Assembly (NCBI GenBank): GCA_026724425.1
Contig: JAIUCV010000009.1
Coordinates: 15,139,294-15,203,293, forward strand
DNA: 64,000 nucleotides
Source: Erythrophleum ivorense
Lineage: Eukaryota > Streptophyta > Magnoliopsida > Fabales > Fabaceae
Direction: 5' to 3'
Shown: positions 1-12,600 of the stretch, piece by piece
How positions within the stretch are numbered: position 1 is the stretch's first letter
Layout of the letters: each line of letters starts with the position of its first letter
Made by a program: the position numbers and the translations under genes
The notes under the pieces: generated by a model
Told to the model about the DNA's origin: nothing
Databases searched by the model: none
The model's input: the letters and a program-made list of their open reading frames with translations, nothing else

Positions 1-201
1 CAGCCTTTACAGCGAAATTTAAGAGAAGATGCAGGCTGGGTGAAAAATCACATAAAGTAAATGCATCTGTTGCTCTTTTCATATTTTGTAAACCAACCAT
101 GTATCATTAACATATCAATGAATTCATCTTAAGGAGGAGAAAAAGGAGTTATCATGTGCCTAAGGCATTAACTAGAAGAACATTATGTTTGAAACAATTA
201 C

Positions 202-2005
202 CGGAGCACCATTTGAACTTGAGCTTTCTTCATGGAATTCTTCACGGTTACCAAGGCAATAGAAGTTGAGGTAATCTTGTGGGTGCAAATCAGCAAGTTG
301 CATTGATTTCAATTCTCTTGTAACAACATCATACATCATTTGCATTGTCTGGCTCTGAATACAGCAAACACAGAACTGAGAATAGGTAATTGCTATTGCC
401 TGTTGCTGTTGATTTTATTATCTTCAACGCATTATAAACTTCACATTAATATATGGTAGATTTCCATCATTGGACAAGTTTCTAAACTTTACACATTATA
501 TAATCGCAGTACCTGCCAAAAGAGAATTTCTTGCATAGGCGCTGAATTAGGATCACCCTCCGGCCACATTGGTAAAACAATATACACTGCAAATCTCTCC
601 TTGGCTCTGATTTTACTAGCAATTTTCAGTGCCAATTCCATTGGAATGAGATTATCAGCCCCTGCGCCCAGATGACAACATATGACTTGGCAACAATCAA
701 AATCAAATAATGTGGAGAATAAAAATAAACTGCTATAAACAATTAAGCTGCATTTTAAAAGAAAGAACCACTATAGACGACCATTCTGCGTTTTAAGACA
801 AAGACTTTGAGTCTGACCTGCATCTTTATAAGATGGCCAAGCATATGATGATCCAAGAAAGTATTGGTTTTCAATATAGATAAAGTGTTGAGCAGACCTG
901 ATCGCCTGAATATATGCTGTTTGAATGCTTTTATCTATCATTAAATTTTTAGCACAGGTAAGATTCTGCATCGAAATAAAGTCATTAGAAACTGTGATAC
1001 ATGATTCAAATCACTCCAGTATACAAGATATTAAACTTGATATACAGGTCCTAATTACAAGCAAGTGGTCAAGAGTACTCGAGTCTTGAGTCATATTTTC
1101 AGTTGTCTGTACAACATATATAATAGGATGAATTTGAAAGGAAAGCAATGGTGTTAGTAAGTAAACCTGGGACTGAGCAACATTAACATTTTTGGGAAAC
1201 CCTTTCAGGGACCCTGAGTCAATGGAGCGGAATATCTGTAAAATCATATAGCTGAATAAGAATTGGAAAACAGTGCAACAAAATGGGAGATCTCTCCAAA
1301 ATAAAAACTAACATGCAAGAACATAACTCAGAGCCAAACTTGCATTTTCTAACCTGAACATGCCAGTTTTCAAGGTCATCTTCACTGGTAACCCCTAGTG
1401 AAGGGTCATCTCCTGGAACAATTGTGCTACCATCCTTTGAGAGAGGCAAGGAAGGACTTAATATCCATGATATGCGCTCTATTTTCAGTAAAGCGTCATC
1501 ATGCCAATGAGAAGCCTTTTTGAAAAGTATTCCAAATTCTTTCCACTTCGTTGCTTTTCTCCATCGCTGCTCAAAATTAAGAAGAACATCATATGCAGCA
1601 GGTCCATCTACTCTGCAGTGCCAATCATGCCACGGTTGCCTAGGAGCCCTTGTTCCAGTCTATCACAAACAAAAGATAAGAGCTATCACAGTAAATTGGA
1701 TGATATATCAATTTCTTTTCTTAAGGGAAAAAAAAAAGAATTAAAAAAAAAGTATATCAAGATTATAGTAAACCACTGTGCTTGCCACATACAGATCGCT
1801 GAAAATAACTATTAAATAGAAAGCATTACACAATCTTATGATAATGATGAGAAAATAAAAGGTATTCGATAATGAGGTACTAGATAATTAGAGCTAACAT
1901 TTACGAAAAGTGCATATGACTCATTCCCCCACATTCTATTCTCTAAGCCCAACAAAGTCGATATCTCAAACCGTTCTAGAACATCATTTAGAACTGAAAA
2001 AAATA

Positions 2006-2040
<35 letters not shown>

Positions 2041-4696
2041 CAGGTTACATTACTAGTTCCAACTCAGATTTGGCACTTGAGAAATAAAATATAATACTCA
2101 GAATTATGATATGAAGTCCTCTGTAGAAGGCATGCCCAAGTCACATTCAAGAGTCAAGACGGCTTCCAGGTCCCAGCTGAGCTCTGATAGGCTGACCGGC
2201 TTACCCAACTTACTAAATGAGGTGAGGCATTTATCTCGGTGGCCACATGACTGAAAGCACAATCTTTCATAATTTTTAATTTTGGGTATTGTGTTAGGTA
2301 GTGTTCTTAAATGAATAATTGAAGACGCAAGTAAAGTGATAAAAAGGGTGCACTCCTTTTGCTGACATAATTCATAATATTACAAAATATAAAATCTACT
2401 TACTTAATGGCCAAAATATCGATAACAAATAGTCTAAACAGCAGTTTTCTAACAATTTAATGGTGTGGCCCTTCAACCCAGTAACTTAGGGCCTGAGTTT
2501 TGCCAAGACTTAGAGGATAATATTACAGATATAAATTCTATTAAGAAGCTTTTATACATTCAATGGTCAAAACATGAATAATAGAGTGTAAATACCATTT
2601 TCATGCAGTCTAATCAGTCTAGCCCTTCAAACCAGTAACTGGGGGTTTTAATGCTACATTATGGATAACTTTACCGTATAAGTTCTATTGAGAAGCTTCC
2701 ATTCTATATACTTAGTGACCAAAACATGGATAATGGGGAGTTTGGACGGCACCTTTCTTACAACCTAAATGGAAGAAATATATGTAATGTGTTAACAGAT
2801 AAATATGTCCAACTGGACTGACAACTTACTGGAAATGTAGGATTGTGAAAATCACCCGAAAATACAGTATCAAGATCACGAAAAAGTCGATGCTCAGGTG
2901 TGTCATAGCGACCATCACATAGATCAAGGCCTCCTAAAAATGCAGTTATCTTACGGTTATTACCAAAAGCCTGTGTGTCCACAAGGACACATTTTTGGTG
3001 ATGTGTGAAAACGGTTCCAACAACCTGTATACAAAATTCACACAAGCAATTTTACTAAGTTGTTTGTCTCAAAAGAAAAGACAATTTCACAAAGATCAAT
3101 AATGAATTAATGATATTAGCAAGCAGAGAATGAATAGGAATATGAGAATAAATGGAAATGTTTTTGTCAAAACAGAGGAAGAGTAGGAAGATAATAGGAG
3201 ATACATTTCCCATACACCAGTTTGCATCTACAAATACAGGGCATGTAAAAAATACTTGGAAGTTGACACCTCTGAAAATTAGCTCATAAAAAATCTTATT
3301 CCATACCATATACAGGAGATATATCAAGTTTAAGCAACTAAAAATAAATATAATACAAAAGTAAGCAAAAAAATTAATAAAAGGTAAAAAAAATTGAATA
3401 TACCATAATTAGCATGTGGACATCGTTAAAAGTCATCGACCGCAGTTCAACAAACTAAATCAAATTTACTGAACGCAGAAACCATTACTTGCCTGTTGCT
3501 TCATATAACTCAACTTGCTGCTAGCATACCGAGGTGCTAGAACACACATAATAGAAGAATGTTTAAAAAATTTCCTGGTCTCTTCATCATGTGTCCGCAT
3601 TACACCAGGCTGCACCGAAAGCAAAATTAGCTTAGGACTCAAAAAAAGTACTTTGGTACACTTACTCAGATATGAACAAGCAAATAAAAGAAACACCGAA
3701 AAAAAACACTTTAAAATGATATATAGTCTGATTCAAAATGGGACTTGCAGGTTAGAGTCTCACCGACTTTATGAATAACTTGTCATGGGAAGTCTTATCA
3801 TCCCAAACCAGCAACAGAACCCGCACCCCTTCTTCAGACTTGTACTTGAGCAATTCACCAAGAGTCAAATTTCCACCTCGTGGCAAAGGCCTGCTGGGTT
3901 CCCTAACAATCTTCACTTTGTTATAGATTGACCAACCCACAAGATAAACCATATGATGAGCCTCCGATATAGCATAACAAATATCTTCCCAACACTTTTC
4001 ATGCCCATAAACCTCTCCTCCCTCTAGCTTTATTTTAGGTAGAATCCCATCAGGTACATGGGCATCTTGGTACAATCTCACTGAGCTTCCCTTCCGCACT
4101 GGAAAATACGTGTGCCACACCCCCTTGTGCTCCGGATCAGCCGCAATGCCTCGCTGGTACAACGAGTTCTCTTCAACTGCTATGAACTTCATTTCAATAC
4201 GAAGAGCGGTTTCGGGCTTGGGTGGCTTACCGGTGGATCCAAGAATAGGGAACCATCCGGTGATAAACTCGCCGGAGGCAATTCTCTGTGCAGGAATCTT
4301 CACAGTACCCACAAGCTGAGCACCAAATACGTCGTCGTCTTTAACCCGAAATTCCAAATCCACCACAGGGTGTGCCAAGGGGATATTGAATCGCTCGTTC
4401 CACTGAGGGTTCGGCGAATTCTTCATCACACGTGTGCGGGCAACAGTAGCTTGCGGCACCGAAACAGTGACGTATGAGTCACTCGTGATAATCCTGCGAC
4501 GACGGTGGATTTTGTGGTTGCCACCGTCGCCGGAGTCGGAGGAGTGGAATTTGATAGTGTCACAGGCGGTGACACAGCGGCGGAAATGCTCGGAGACAAC
4601 ATCCATGTTGGGCAACCTTCGAGCCTCAATGATTGTCAAGTCCAGGTCACCGTGAAGATAGCTGATTCCCTTCTCGCCGGAACCATTCTCTGCCAT
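202..4696 (-). CDS. PLDDELTA: Phospholipase D delta-type, 5' eight exons (3' end outside window)
   Basis: Hydrolyses membrane phospholipids to phosphatidic acid in stress signalling; the delta class is plasma-membrane/microtubule associated (family knowledge). Coding exons read on the minus strand: 3764-4696, 3493-3609, 2830-3024, 1354-1659, 1167-1235, 818-965, 513-661, 202-354. Together they give 690 residues, against about 860 in the family. A C2 domain (about residues 10-190) opens with the delta-class start LHGDLDLTIIEARRLPNMD. The first catalytic HxKxxxxD motif (HQKCVLVD) lies near residue 360 in exon 3. The block FIYIENQYFLGSSYAWPSY is in exon 6. The second HKD motif must lie in exons left of base 1. 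All junctions keep phase and match the known protein. Intron 2 has a GC donor (bases 3492-3491, CAG|GCAAGT). The ATG at 4696 is the first in frame before the C2 domain. Intron 3 (1660-2829) carries an (AAT)n microsatellite. Delta class is favoured over beta/gamma by the N-terminus; recognition is from memory, not a search. Confidence 0.95.
2010..2041. repeat. (AAT)n microsatellite in PLD intron 3
   Basis: About ten AAT/ATA units in a row inside the third intron of the phospholipase D gene; probably length-polymorphic. Confidence 0.9.
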
Positions 4697-7600
4697 TGTT
4701 CCGGTGCGATGCCAAATGTGAATTCGACAACGACAGGGGAGGAAAAGGGGACTTTTGGGTGAAATCTAAAAAGAGAAAATGAAAAGTTTGATTGATTCAA
4801 AATGTGAATCAAACAGAAATGGATTTTCAATACTGACAAAAGCTATGGTGGCGGTTTCTGGTGTTCTGGATTTCTTCGGACTTGCTTGTCGCAGTGTCTC
4901 TGTACCTCGGTGGCGCCATCACTAATTTTGAGTATTTTTTTTAAAACTTCTACACTGTTTTCGGTACACAATAAAATTTCTGTCTGTATTTTTTGGGTGA
5001 TAATAACAAGAAAGAATACTTTCATTCCAAAAACATGAATAGTTTTAAAAGAAAAAAGTTTTATTATTCTAATTCATTTATGTAAATAATTTAGTTTTTT
5101 TTAATTTTCGTTTATATAATATTTATAGTGAGCAAATTTTGCAAGTGTCTTTAAGATTTTTTTGTTTACAACTTAGGTTTGAAATTTGAAATAGAAAGTG
5201 CGTTATGGGAAATAATAGTTTTTGTTTGATAAAATTTTAAATCTTGAGCTTTTAAATTTTAATAATTATGACTCAATTGATAATACAGGTAAAAGATTAG
5301 CTGTAAATTATTTTTATTTTTTTTAGAAATATTTAAATTATATGATCTTTCTTTATATTTTGAAAATATACACAAACTAAAATACAGTCAAAATACTTTA
5401 AAATTATTAAAAGTGTAACTTACTAAAAATATTTTAAATTTTTATTTTAATGTTATTTATTTTGTGTTAAGAATTATAAATTTATTGTATTCTAAAATTT
5501 TATTAGATTAACAATAATACTTATGTTTATTATAATATATTTAATGCAAAATTTATTCCTGAAATTAAATCAAAAATTATTTTGTGAATTATTTATTTTA
5601 ATCATTTTTGTCAAATAATTTTACAATTTGCTCAATTTAAAAAATCAATTATTTTATATCAATCAAATATATTTAATACTTATTTTATTATATAAATAAT
5701 AGATATAAGAATATTTTAATCTAAATAAATAATTGTAATTTATCTTTTATTACAAAAGAAATGAATATAGTACATCTTTTGGTTTTAAAAGAGAAAAGTG
5801 TTTATCTAAAAAAAAAGAAAGAAAAGTCGTATAATTTAAGTACATCAAAATAATAATAATTTATCCAAAAATTAAATATAAGAAGTGAAAGAAAAAAAAA
5901 CGATTTTTTTTCTATTAGAGTTTGGCTACGAAGTATTCAAACTCTGGAAAATATGAATTTATAGACATCTGATCGCTTGTTGATATTTGTTTACAATAAT
6001 AAATTATTGTTATGAATTTTGAGATGACCAGACTACTGAGAACTCTCAAAAGCACAAATTCTATGATGCCACCATTTTTTTTATTACAGTTCATGCCTTA
6101 AAAACAAAACACTTTAGAAAATCACAATACCTAAGAATCAGACTCAAACCCAAGTTTGTTCTAACCGTAAACAAACCTAACCATTTACATTAAATTAAGA
6201 GTACATATATACTTTGGCCTCTAAAAAAATACTTATTTACGTTTTACTTTTTGAAATTATTCTTTTGTACAAATCAATCTCTAAAAATATAATAAATATA
6301 TAATTTGGTTCAAAAAAACTAATGTGTAGTAATTTATAAATATTGAGAGACTAAGTATGAAGAAATAAATAAAATAAATAAAATATTAAGAACTATATAT
6401 TTTACTCACCAAATTATGTAATTACTCTTTAATTAATAATAAAGTAATTACTATGGGAAAAAGCCTAAAAATAATTAACGTAAACTTGAAATGCAAATGG
6501 ATGGGTGGGGCTAGTTGGTGGATATGGTTGTGATTAAGTGAAAAGTACAAGTGATGGGCCAACCACCAAGTTGGTGGCGGACGTAAAAAGGTGGGGTATG
6601 GTTGTCGCCTTGAGGGGCTTGTTTTTCCGTTTCATTTGGATAAGATGAAAAGGATTGGAAAAGTTCCGCTTCGTGTTCTGAGGAATGCAGATCCTTTATG
6701 CATCATTTGGATGTATAAAGGATATGGATAATTTTTAGATTGTATAAAATTTATATTCTTTTATTTTTTAATAGTAATTTTTTAAAAAAATTAACAATAA
6801 AAAATTATTTTTATTTTATATTTTACATATTTTAGATAAAAAAATTAAAATTTGAATTATTTATATTTAATGATCTGGATGGTCGACAAATAATATGCAT
6901 CTAAAGGTGGCCTAAATAATTAGCAGCAAGTGGCTTAAATTCTGTATTTGAAATATTGTAATAAATGTGCAACATGTAACGTGATTACTTCTATGATTCA
7001 TGTCTTTAATTCTAAATTGGTGCAGTTGGATATCAATTTCCAATTTGATAGCAGATTTTTTTTTCTGGGGACTAAAATTTCGGAGCAAATTATAAAACCG
7101 TCATATTGTCTCAGTTTTATAAGGCGGTCACTGGTACAAATTTAGGTTAATAATACAAAATAGTCCACGTCATGTGTCAATTTATGCAAGTGCCACGATA
7201 GTATTTCATCTCTATGATTGAACAAGAAGTTAATCATTGAATTCTATTGTAGATATTTAAAAATTAGGAGGAAAATGTTAACATTGTTCACGTAATTTTG
7301 TGGATATTGTTTTTGATTTTGTTGATATAGTTTTATAACTAATTGTAAATTGTCTTACGATACAATTTAGTGATCACTTTTTATTTTAAATTAAGCACGA
7401 ATAATATGATAAATAAACTGTGAAAGCCAAAAATATACTTGCAACTTGATGAATTTTAAAATAATTTGATCATAATAAATTATTAAAAAAAATTTATATA
7501 TATTTAATGTTACTATACCTCACTTAATGGTGATGAGTAATAAAGTATAAGTTTCATATAATACGCTATTTATATAATAAAGAAATAATAAATATTTAAA

Positions 7601-8870
7601 TATAAATTTTAATTATATAATTTAACATTATTCTATTAGTAAATGGATCTCTTTTTATGTGACTTTTTTTATTAGAGAGTATAACAATCTAAAAATATTT
7701 AAAAATTTCTCATTAATCTCCTCCCCTACTATCTTGTTTATATACTTTATTTAACCAATTTTCACACTGACATTTATATAATAAATTACAAAAATTATAC
7801 AAAGTATTTTATATTAAGATTTTTAATATGGAAAATATACCATGACAAGTATATAATTTTTTAATTAAATATATATTTATTATATTATCATTAAAAAATC
7901 ATACACTTAATTATATTTCAATTAAAAAACTTAATAATAAAAATATATGAAAAAATCCTCTAATTTATGCATCATTAAAAAATTATATACTTGATTTTAA
8001 TAAAAAAAATTTGATAAAAAAATATAATAAACTATACATATATATATATAGATGTTTCTCCCTTCCACTAATCCCCTCATTTAAGAGCCCATACTCACTA
8101 TTAATCACTATTTTTCTCTCATAATGATGTTATATCTGGATTTAAAACAAATAATTAACCTAAATACAACCATATGTAATAATTATGATTCCTTTTTTAA
8201 AAAATTATATAAATGATAGTTTTCGAATTGTATATCCACATCTATCATGTTAAATTATCATTTTTTGCAATATTAACATAGTGGCTTTTATTACAAAATT
8301 TAGTTCTTTGAATAAATTATATATATGTGAAGGTCGCATTAAAGAAAAATAAATACCTTCAAGAGAAAATAAAATTCACATTTATCGTACAAAAAATTAT
8401 AAAATTCCATCACACATGTGAAAAACACTTATAAATTTCTCAATAAAAAAAATAAATCAGATAAAAAATAATCTAATAAAATCATTAAAAAATTTTAAAT
8501 TTAAATAATGTCTAAACATAATTCACAATAAAACTTTTTGATATCAATTGATCGATATAATCAACTCCATTTAATAAAAAAAAAACTTATTTTTGCTGCT
8601 GCAATTGTTGATGTTGAATAAAAATTATATATATACAGATAATATTCATTTCGTGTTAATAGACACAAATGTTACAGTACACAAATATTATAACTCATTG
8701 AAACATTGTACTGACAACAATTATTCAGCAAGTACTGATTCACACTTCTGTCCGTATGCAAATACTCTAGGATCAAACAGACAAGTACGGATCGTCCAGT
8801 CAGTAAAACAGGTGTGGTTACAAAGAAAAATTTTGCACTGATCAACGGGAGATTTGCCACCAACAGGTGA
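4697..8870. other. AT-rich spacer upstream of PLD; no gene seen
   Basis: The first 150-300 bases right of 4696 should hold the PLD 5' UTR and promoter (minus strand), but no convincing TATA box or conserved element was pinned down. The rest is AT-rich with no ORF resembling a known protein. A slightly less AT-rich patch at 6480-6660 contains repeated GGTTGGTGG-like words. Nothing else is supported. Confidence 0.6.
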
Positions 8871-9607
8871 TAAAGTAACATTATAATGCTCATCTTTGCA
8901 GAGGAAAGCATGAGAACGAGACTATTAAACATCTCAAAGTCCCCATCCAGCAAAAGTCCACTGTGAGGAGGCTCAAGTTGCTCCTTAATATTGACAACTA
9001 GTCCTGATATCCACATTTTAGCTGCAAATAGACCAATAATAGATAAATAAAATTCGGCATCGCATGAGCACAATACAACAAATCAAGGCCGAGATGGAGA
9101 AAACAAATTCACCATCTAGGAAATTTTATTCAAAACTATTCTCTTCCATTTTATGTGTTCTGCCACCACACCACTTCTTTAGACCTATCTTATCAGAAGT
9201 TCAGCCCAAATCTATCTTTTCTCCTTCCCATTAGTATATTGGCAAGAAGTTATCATCCACTTGTTTCTCATCCTGATCTGACTTCCAGTATATTTTGCTT
9301 TGTTTTGAAACGAACAAATGTTTTACATGCATTCTTCCAGTTGACAGACTTGGTTGGTGAATTGTCCAATAGAAAGATTCTCGGACACCTGCTGGCCGAG
9401 GCTGCACTCAGTTATCATACTATAAAGGATACTATTCAACACTTCCTGGCCAAATAGATTCTAACCACAATTCAGAACAAAAGGAGAAAGAAAGAATCAT
9501 GTATTTCCTCTTTCGTCTAATGAAGGGTGTAATCCGTCCAATAACATAAAAGCTTATAAGTCATAACTCAATCTCACTTCAATAAAGCACTAAAGCAATT
9601 ATATACC
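8870..9607 (-). other. Probable RPB1 3' UTR and downstream sequence
   Basis: This stretch lies directly after the RPB1 stop codon on the minus strand and is clearly less AT-rich than the spacer beyond it, as expected for transcribed UTR. An open frame on the minus strand (8672-9073) begins before a possible acceptor (TTTGCAG) and has no recognisable domain, so it is more likely UTR than a gene. No polyadenylation site was fixed. Confidence 0.45.
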
Positions 9608-12600
9608 TCAGCGAGTACTCCGATCATCCTTGTCACTAGTCTGTGGAGTGTACTGGCTGGTAGATGATGGCGAGTATCCAGGTTGACTTGGTGAGTAACC
9701 AGTACTGGGACTGCAAAGTATGAAATAAAATAAAACAAGCATAAATCGATTACACTTACATCTACAGTTCTATACAGTATGACTGTGAAATTTGAAGAAC
9801 AAAGTATACAAATGCATACCTGAATTGTGGAGAGCTTGGGCTATAGTCCGGGCTTACACCAGAATTATATGGGCTAAAAAATAGACAAAAACATACATAG
9901 TCAAACGCCAGATTTTGAACTAGTTAACTTTGCTGTTTTCATGACAGATTAAAGAGGAGTCTGTCACACCACCCTTGTTCTTAATTTAGAGATGGCATAT
10001 TGTTCCATTCTTTGGCAGGACAAATAGCAAATTCCACCCACAATAAGCCAAATGCTTCCAAAGCATAGATAGTAAATGGACATTACGTACCTGCTGGGGC
10101 TGTATGTTGGGCTTGATGGAGAATAAGATGGAGATGTTGGTGAATATGAAGGTGACGTTGGGCTGGATCAAATGAAAAGTTAGACATATTACTTGGAGGG
10201 AAGTTCTAACACAGGATGAATCAGCAATAGATTTATATTTTATGATTTTAAAGAAGTATAGCAATCACAAAACAACATACAAACACCAACCAGTTCTTAA
10301 CCCTATGAGTCAGCCAACTAGCCAACAATTAAACAACAGGAAATCAAGTGAAAAATAAATCATATCACAGAATTGAGTTATTACCATATCCTTACAGTTC
10401 CATTTAACACATTTAGCATGAAATATTAATTTAAAAAATCTGAAGAATGACTCACCTGTAATTTGGGGACGTGGGACTGTATGGACTTGATGGAGATAAC
10501 CTTGGACTGCTGGGGGAATATGCCAGCGAAGGACTGTACTTTGCTGACTGTGGATTGTAACTCGGAGAAGTAGGGCTATAACTTGGTGAAGTGGGACTGT
10601 AACTAGGTGATGTAGGACTGTAGCCAGGAGATGTCGGGCTATATGCAGGTGAAGTAGGGCTATATGATGGAGATGTCGGGCTGTAAGAAGGTGAAGTTGG
10701 GCTATAGGACGGTGACGTTGGGCTGTAGGATGGTGATGTTGGGCTGTAGGAAGGCGATGTTGGGCTGTAAGAAGGAGAAGTGGGGCTGTACGCAGGGGAA
10801 GTGGGGCTGTATGCGGGGGATGTGGGGCTGTATGCAGGGGAGGTCGGGCTGTAGCTTGGCGAGGTGGGGCTATAGCTTGGTGAGGTGGGGCTGTAGCTTG
10901 GTGAGGTGGGGCTGTAGCTTGGTGATGTGGGCGAATAAGATGGGCTTGTAGGTGAATATGCAGGACTTGTTGGACTATATCCTGGAGAGCTAGGACTGTA
11001 TGTAGGAGAGGTGGGGCTGTACCCAGGTGAGGTGGGACTGTACCCAGGTGAGGTGGGGCTGTACCCAGGTGAGGTGGGACTGTACCCGGGTGAGGATGGA
11101 CTATAACCTGGTGACGATGGACTGTAACCAGGAGATGAAGTTGGAGAGAATGCCATTCCACCAACATAGGGAGAAAACTGTGCATCAGTAGTAGGTGACA
11201 GCCGCAGATTAGGGCTAAGCAAATAACTTGGAGACATCATGCCTTCATGATAAGGAGTTCCTGAGACAGGGGATCGCGCAGGTGTCATGCCAAAATCAAG
11301 ACCATCCATATAACTAGGTAGCTGGAGCTCAATAGCGTTCTTCAGCATCTCATCATTGAGATACAGGGCACAACCTCCAGTTCCAATGGGGGCAAGCTGG
11401 CCTAACATAATATTTTCAGTGACACCCCTCAAGTAATCAGACTCAGCATATACTGCAGCATCAAGGAGAATGTCCACTGTCTCTTCGAATGAGCATCTCA
11501 TCATTGGCCCAGTATCATTCCGATTAATGCCATGACGAGTAATTGCCATCAAATGGCCCCGATAAGTCATGGTATCACAAAGAATAGCCAGATGCCGGTA
11601 ATTGACATAAGAACCATCAAAAGATATAACAACACGTAACTCATCCAGCAGAGCACGACGAACTGCTTCAATACCTAGAACTTCAATTACTTCAATCAAG
11701 TGATTGCTAGTGGTCCTTGATGCATCAACATCCTCATGACACATTACAGCTAAAAGGTTGACACCTTCAGTATCAAGCATCCACTCATCATACGGCCTAA
11801 AACCTAGACTCTCATCAAACTTCTGAATTTTAGTATTTTTAATAAAAACTTTGTTGATGTCTGGGATGCCACGTAAAGCCATTTCTGTCAGCATGTTGCT
11901 CTCTATTTTCTTCAGGAAAACATCATCTTCAGCAGATTCATCCTGAATTTCTCCCTTGGGAGCTTCATCGTTCATGATGCGGATACGAAGTATAAGTTTT
12001 TCAGCATTGTCATCATTAAATATACACGTCAAATCATCATCAAATTCTAGGTTGATCTTTTCAGCAATGTCAGCCATGCTTAACTTCTTATCCACCATCA
12101 TTTCACGATTTAATTCTATGCGAAGCAACCAAGGTGATATTTTTTCAGGGGCAACTTCTTCATCTGGCATTTCATAGTAGGACTTCACAAAATCAACATC
12201 CTCTTCAATAATTGTGCTCATTGGGTCCGGATCATACCATACTTCTGTAGCTTGCGTAACACTCCTAAGAGTAGTATATTCCAAGGCACATTGCACGTTC
12301 TTTGCCTTCTCTTTAGTCTTATTGACCTCAGGCTTCAGGAAGACAGAGAGAGAAGGTGTTTTGATTCTCTTTGCAACATTAATGATTTCCCTCAACCTAG
12401 GAACACCAAGAGTAACGTTCTTAGCACTGACACCAGCATAGTGGAAGGTGTTAAGAGTCATTTGAGTGGCAGGCTCACCAATAGATTGGGCTGCAACACA
12501 ACCAATCATTTCCCCTGGGGCTACAAGTGACTGTAAGAATCGTGACTCAATTTCCCCTACAACCCACTCAAATGCCTCACGAGAAAGCCTGTATTCCTCT

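Noticed and set aside
8672..9073. 133-codon minus-strand ORF downstream of RPB1
   Set aside because: No recognisable domain and its position fits the RPB1 3' UTR; kept as UTR, not as a gene.
10310..11185. Long His/Pro-rich open frame on the minus strand and a Gly/Trp/Cys-rich frame on the plus strand over the CTD region
   Set aside because: Both are shadows of the 21-bp CTD repeat read in other frames; the RPB1 frame fully explains the sequence.
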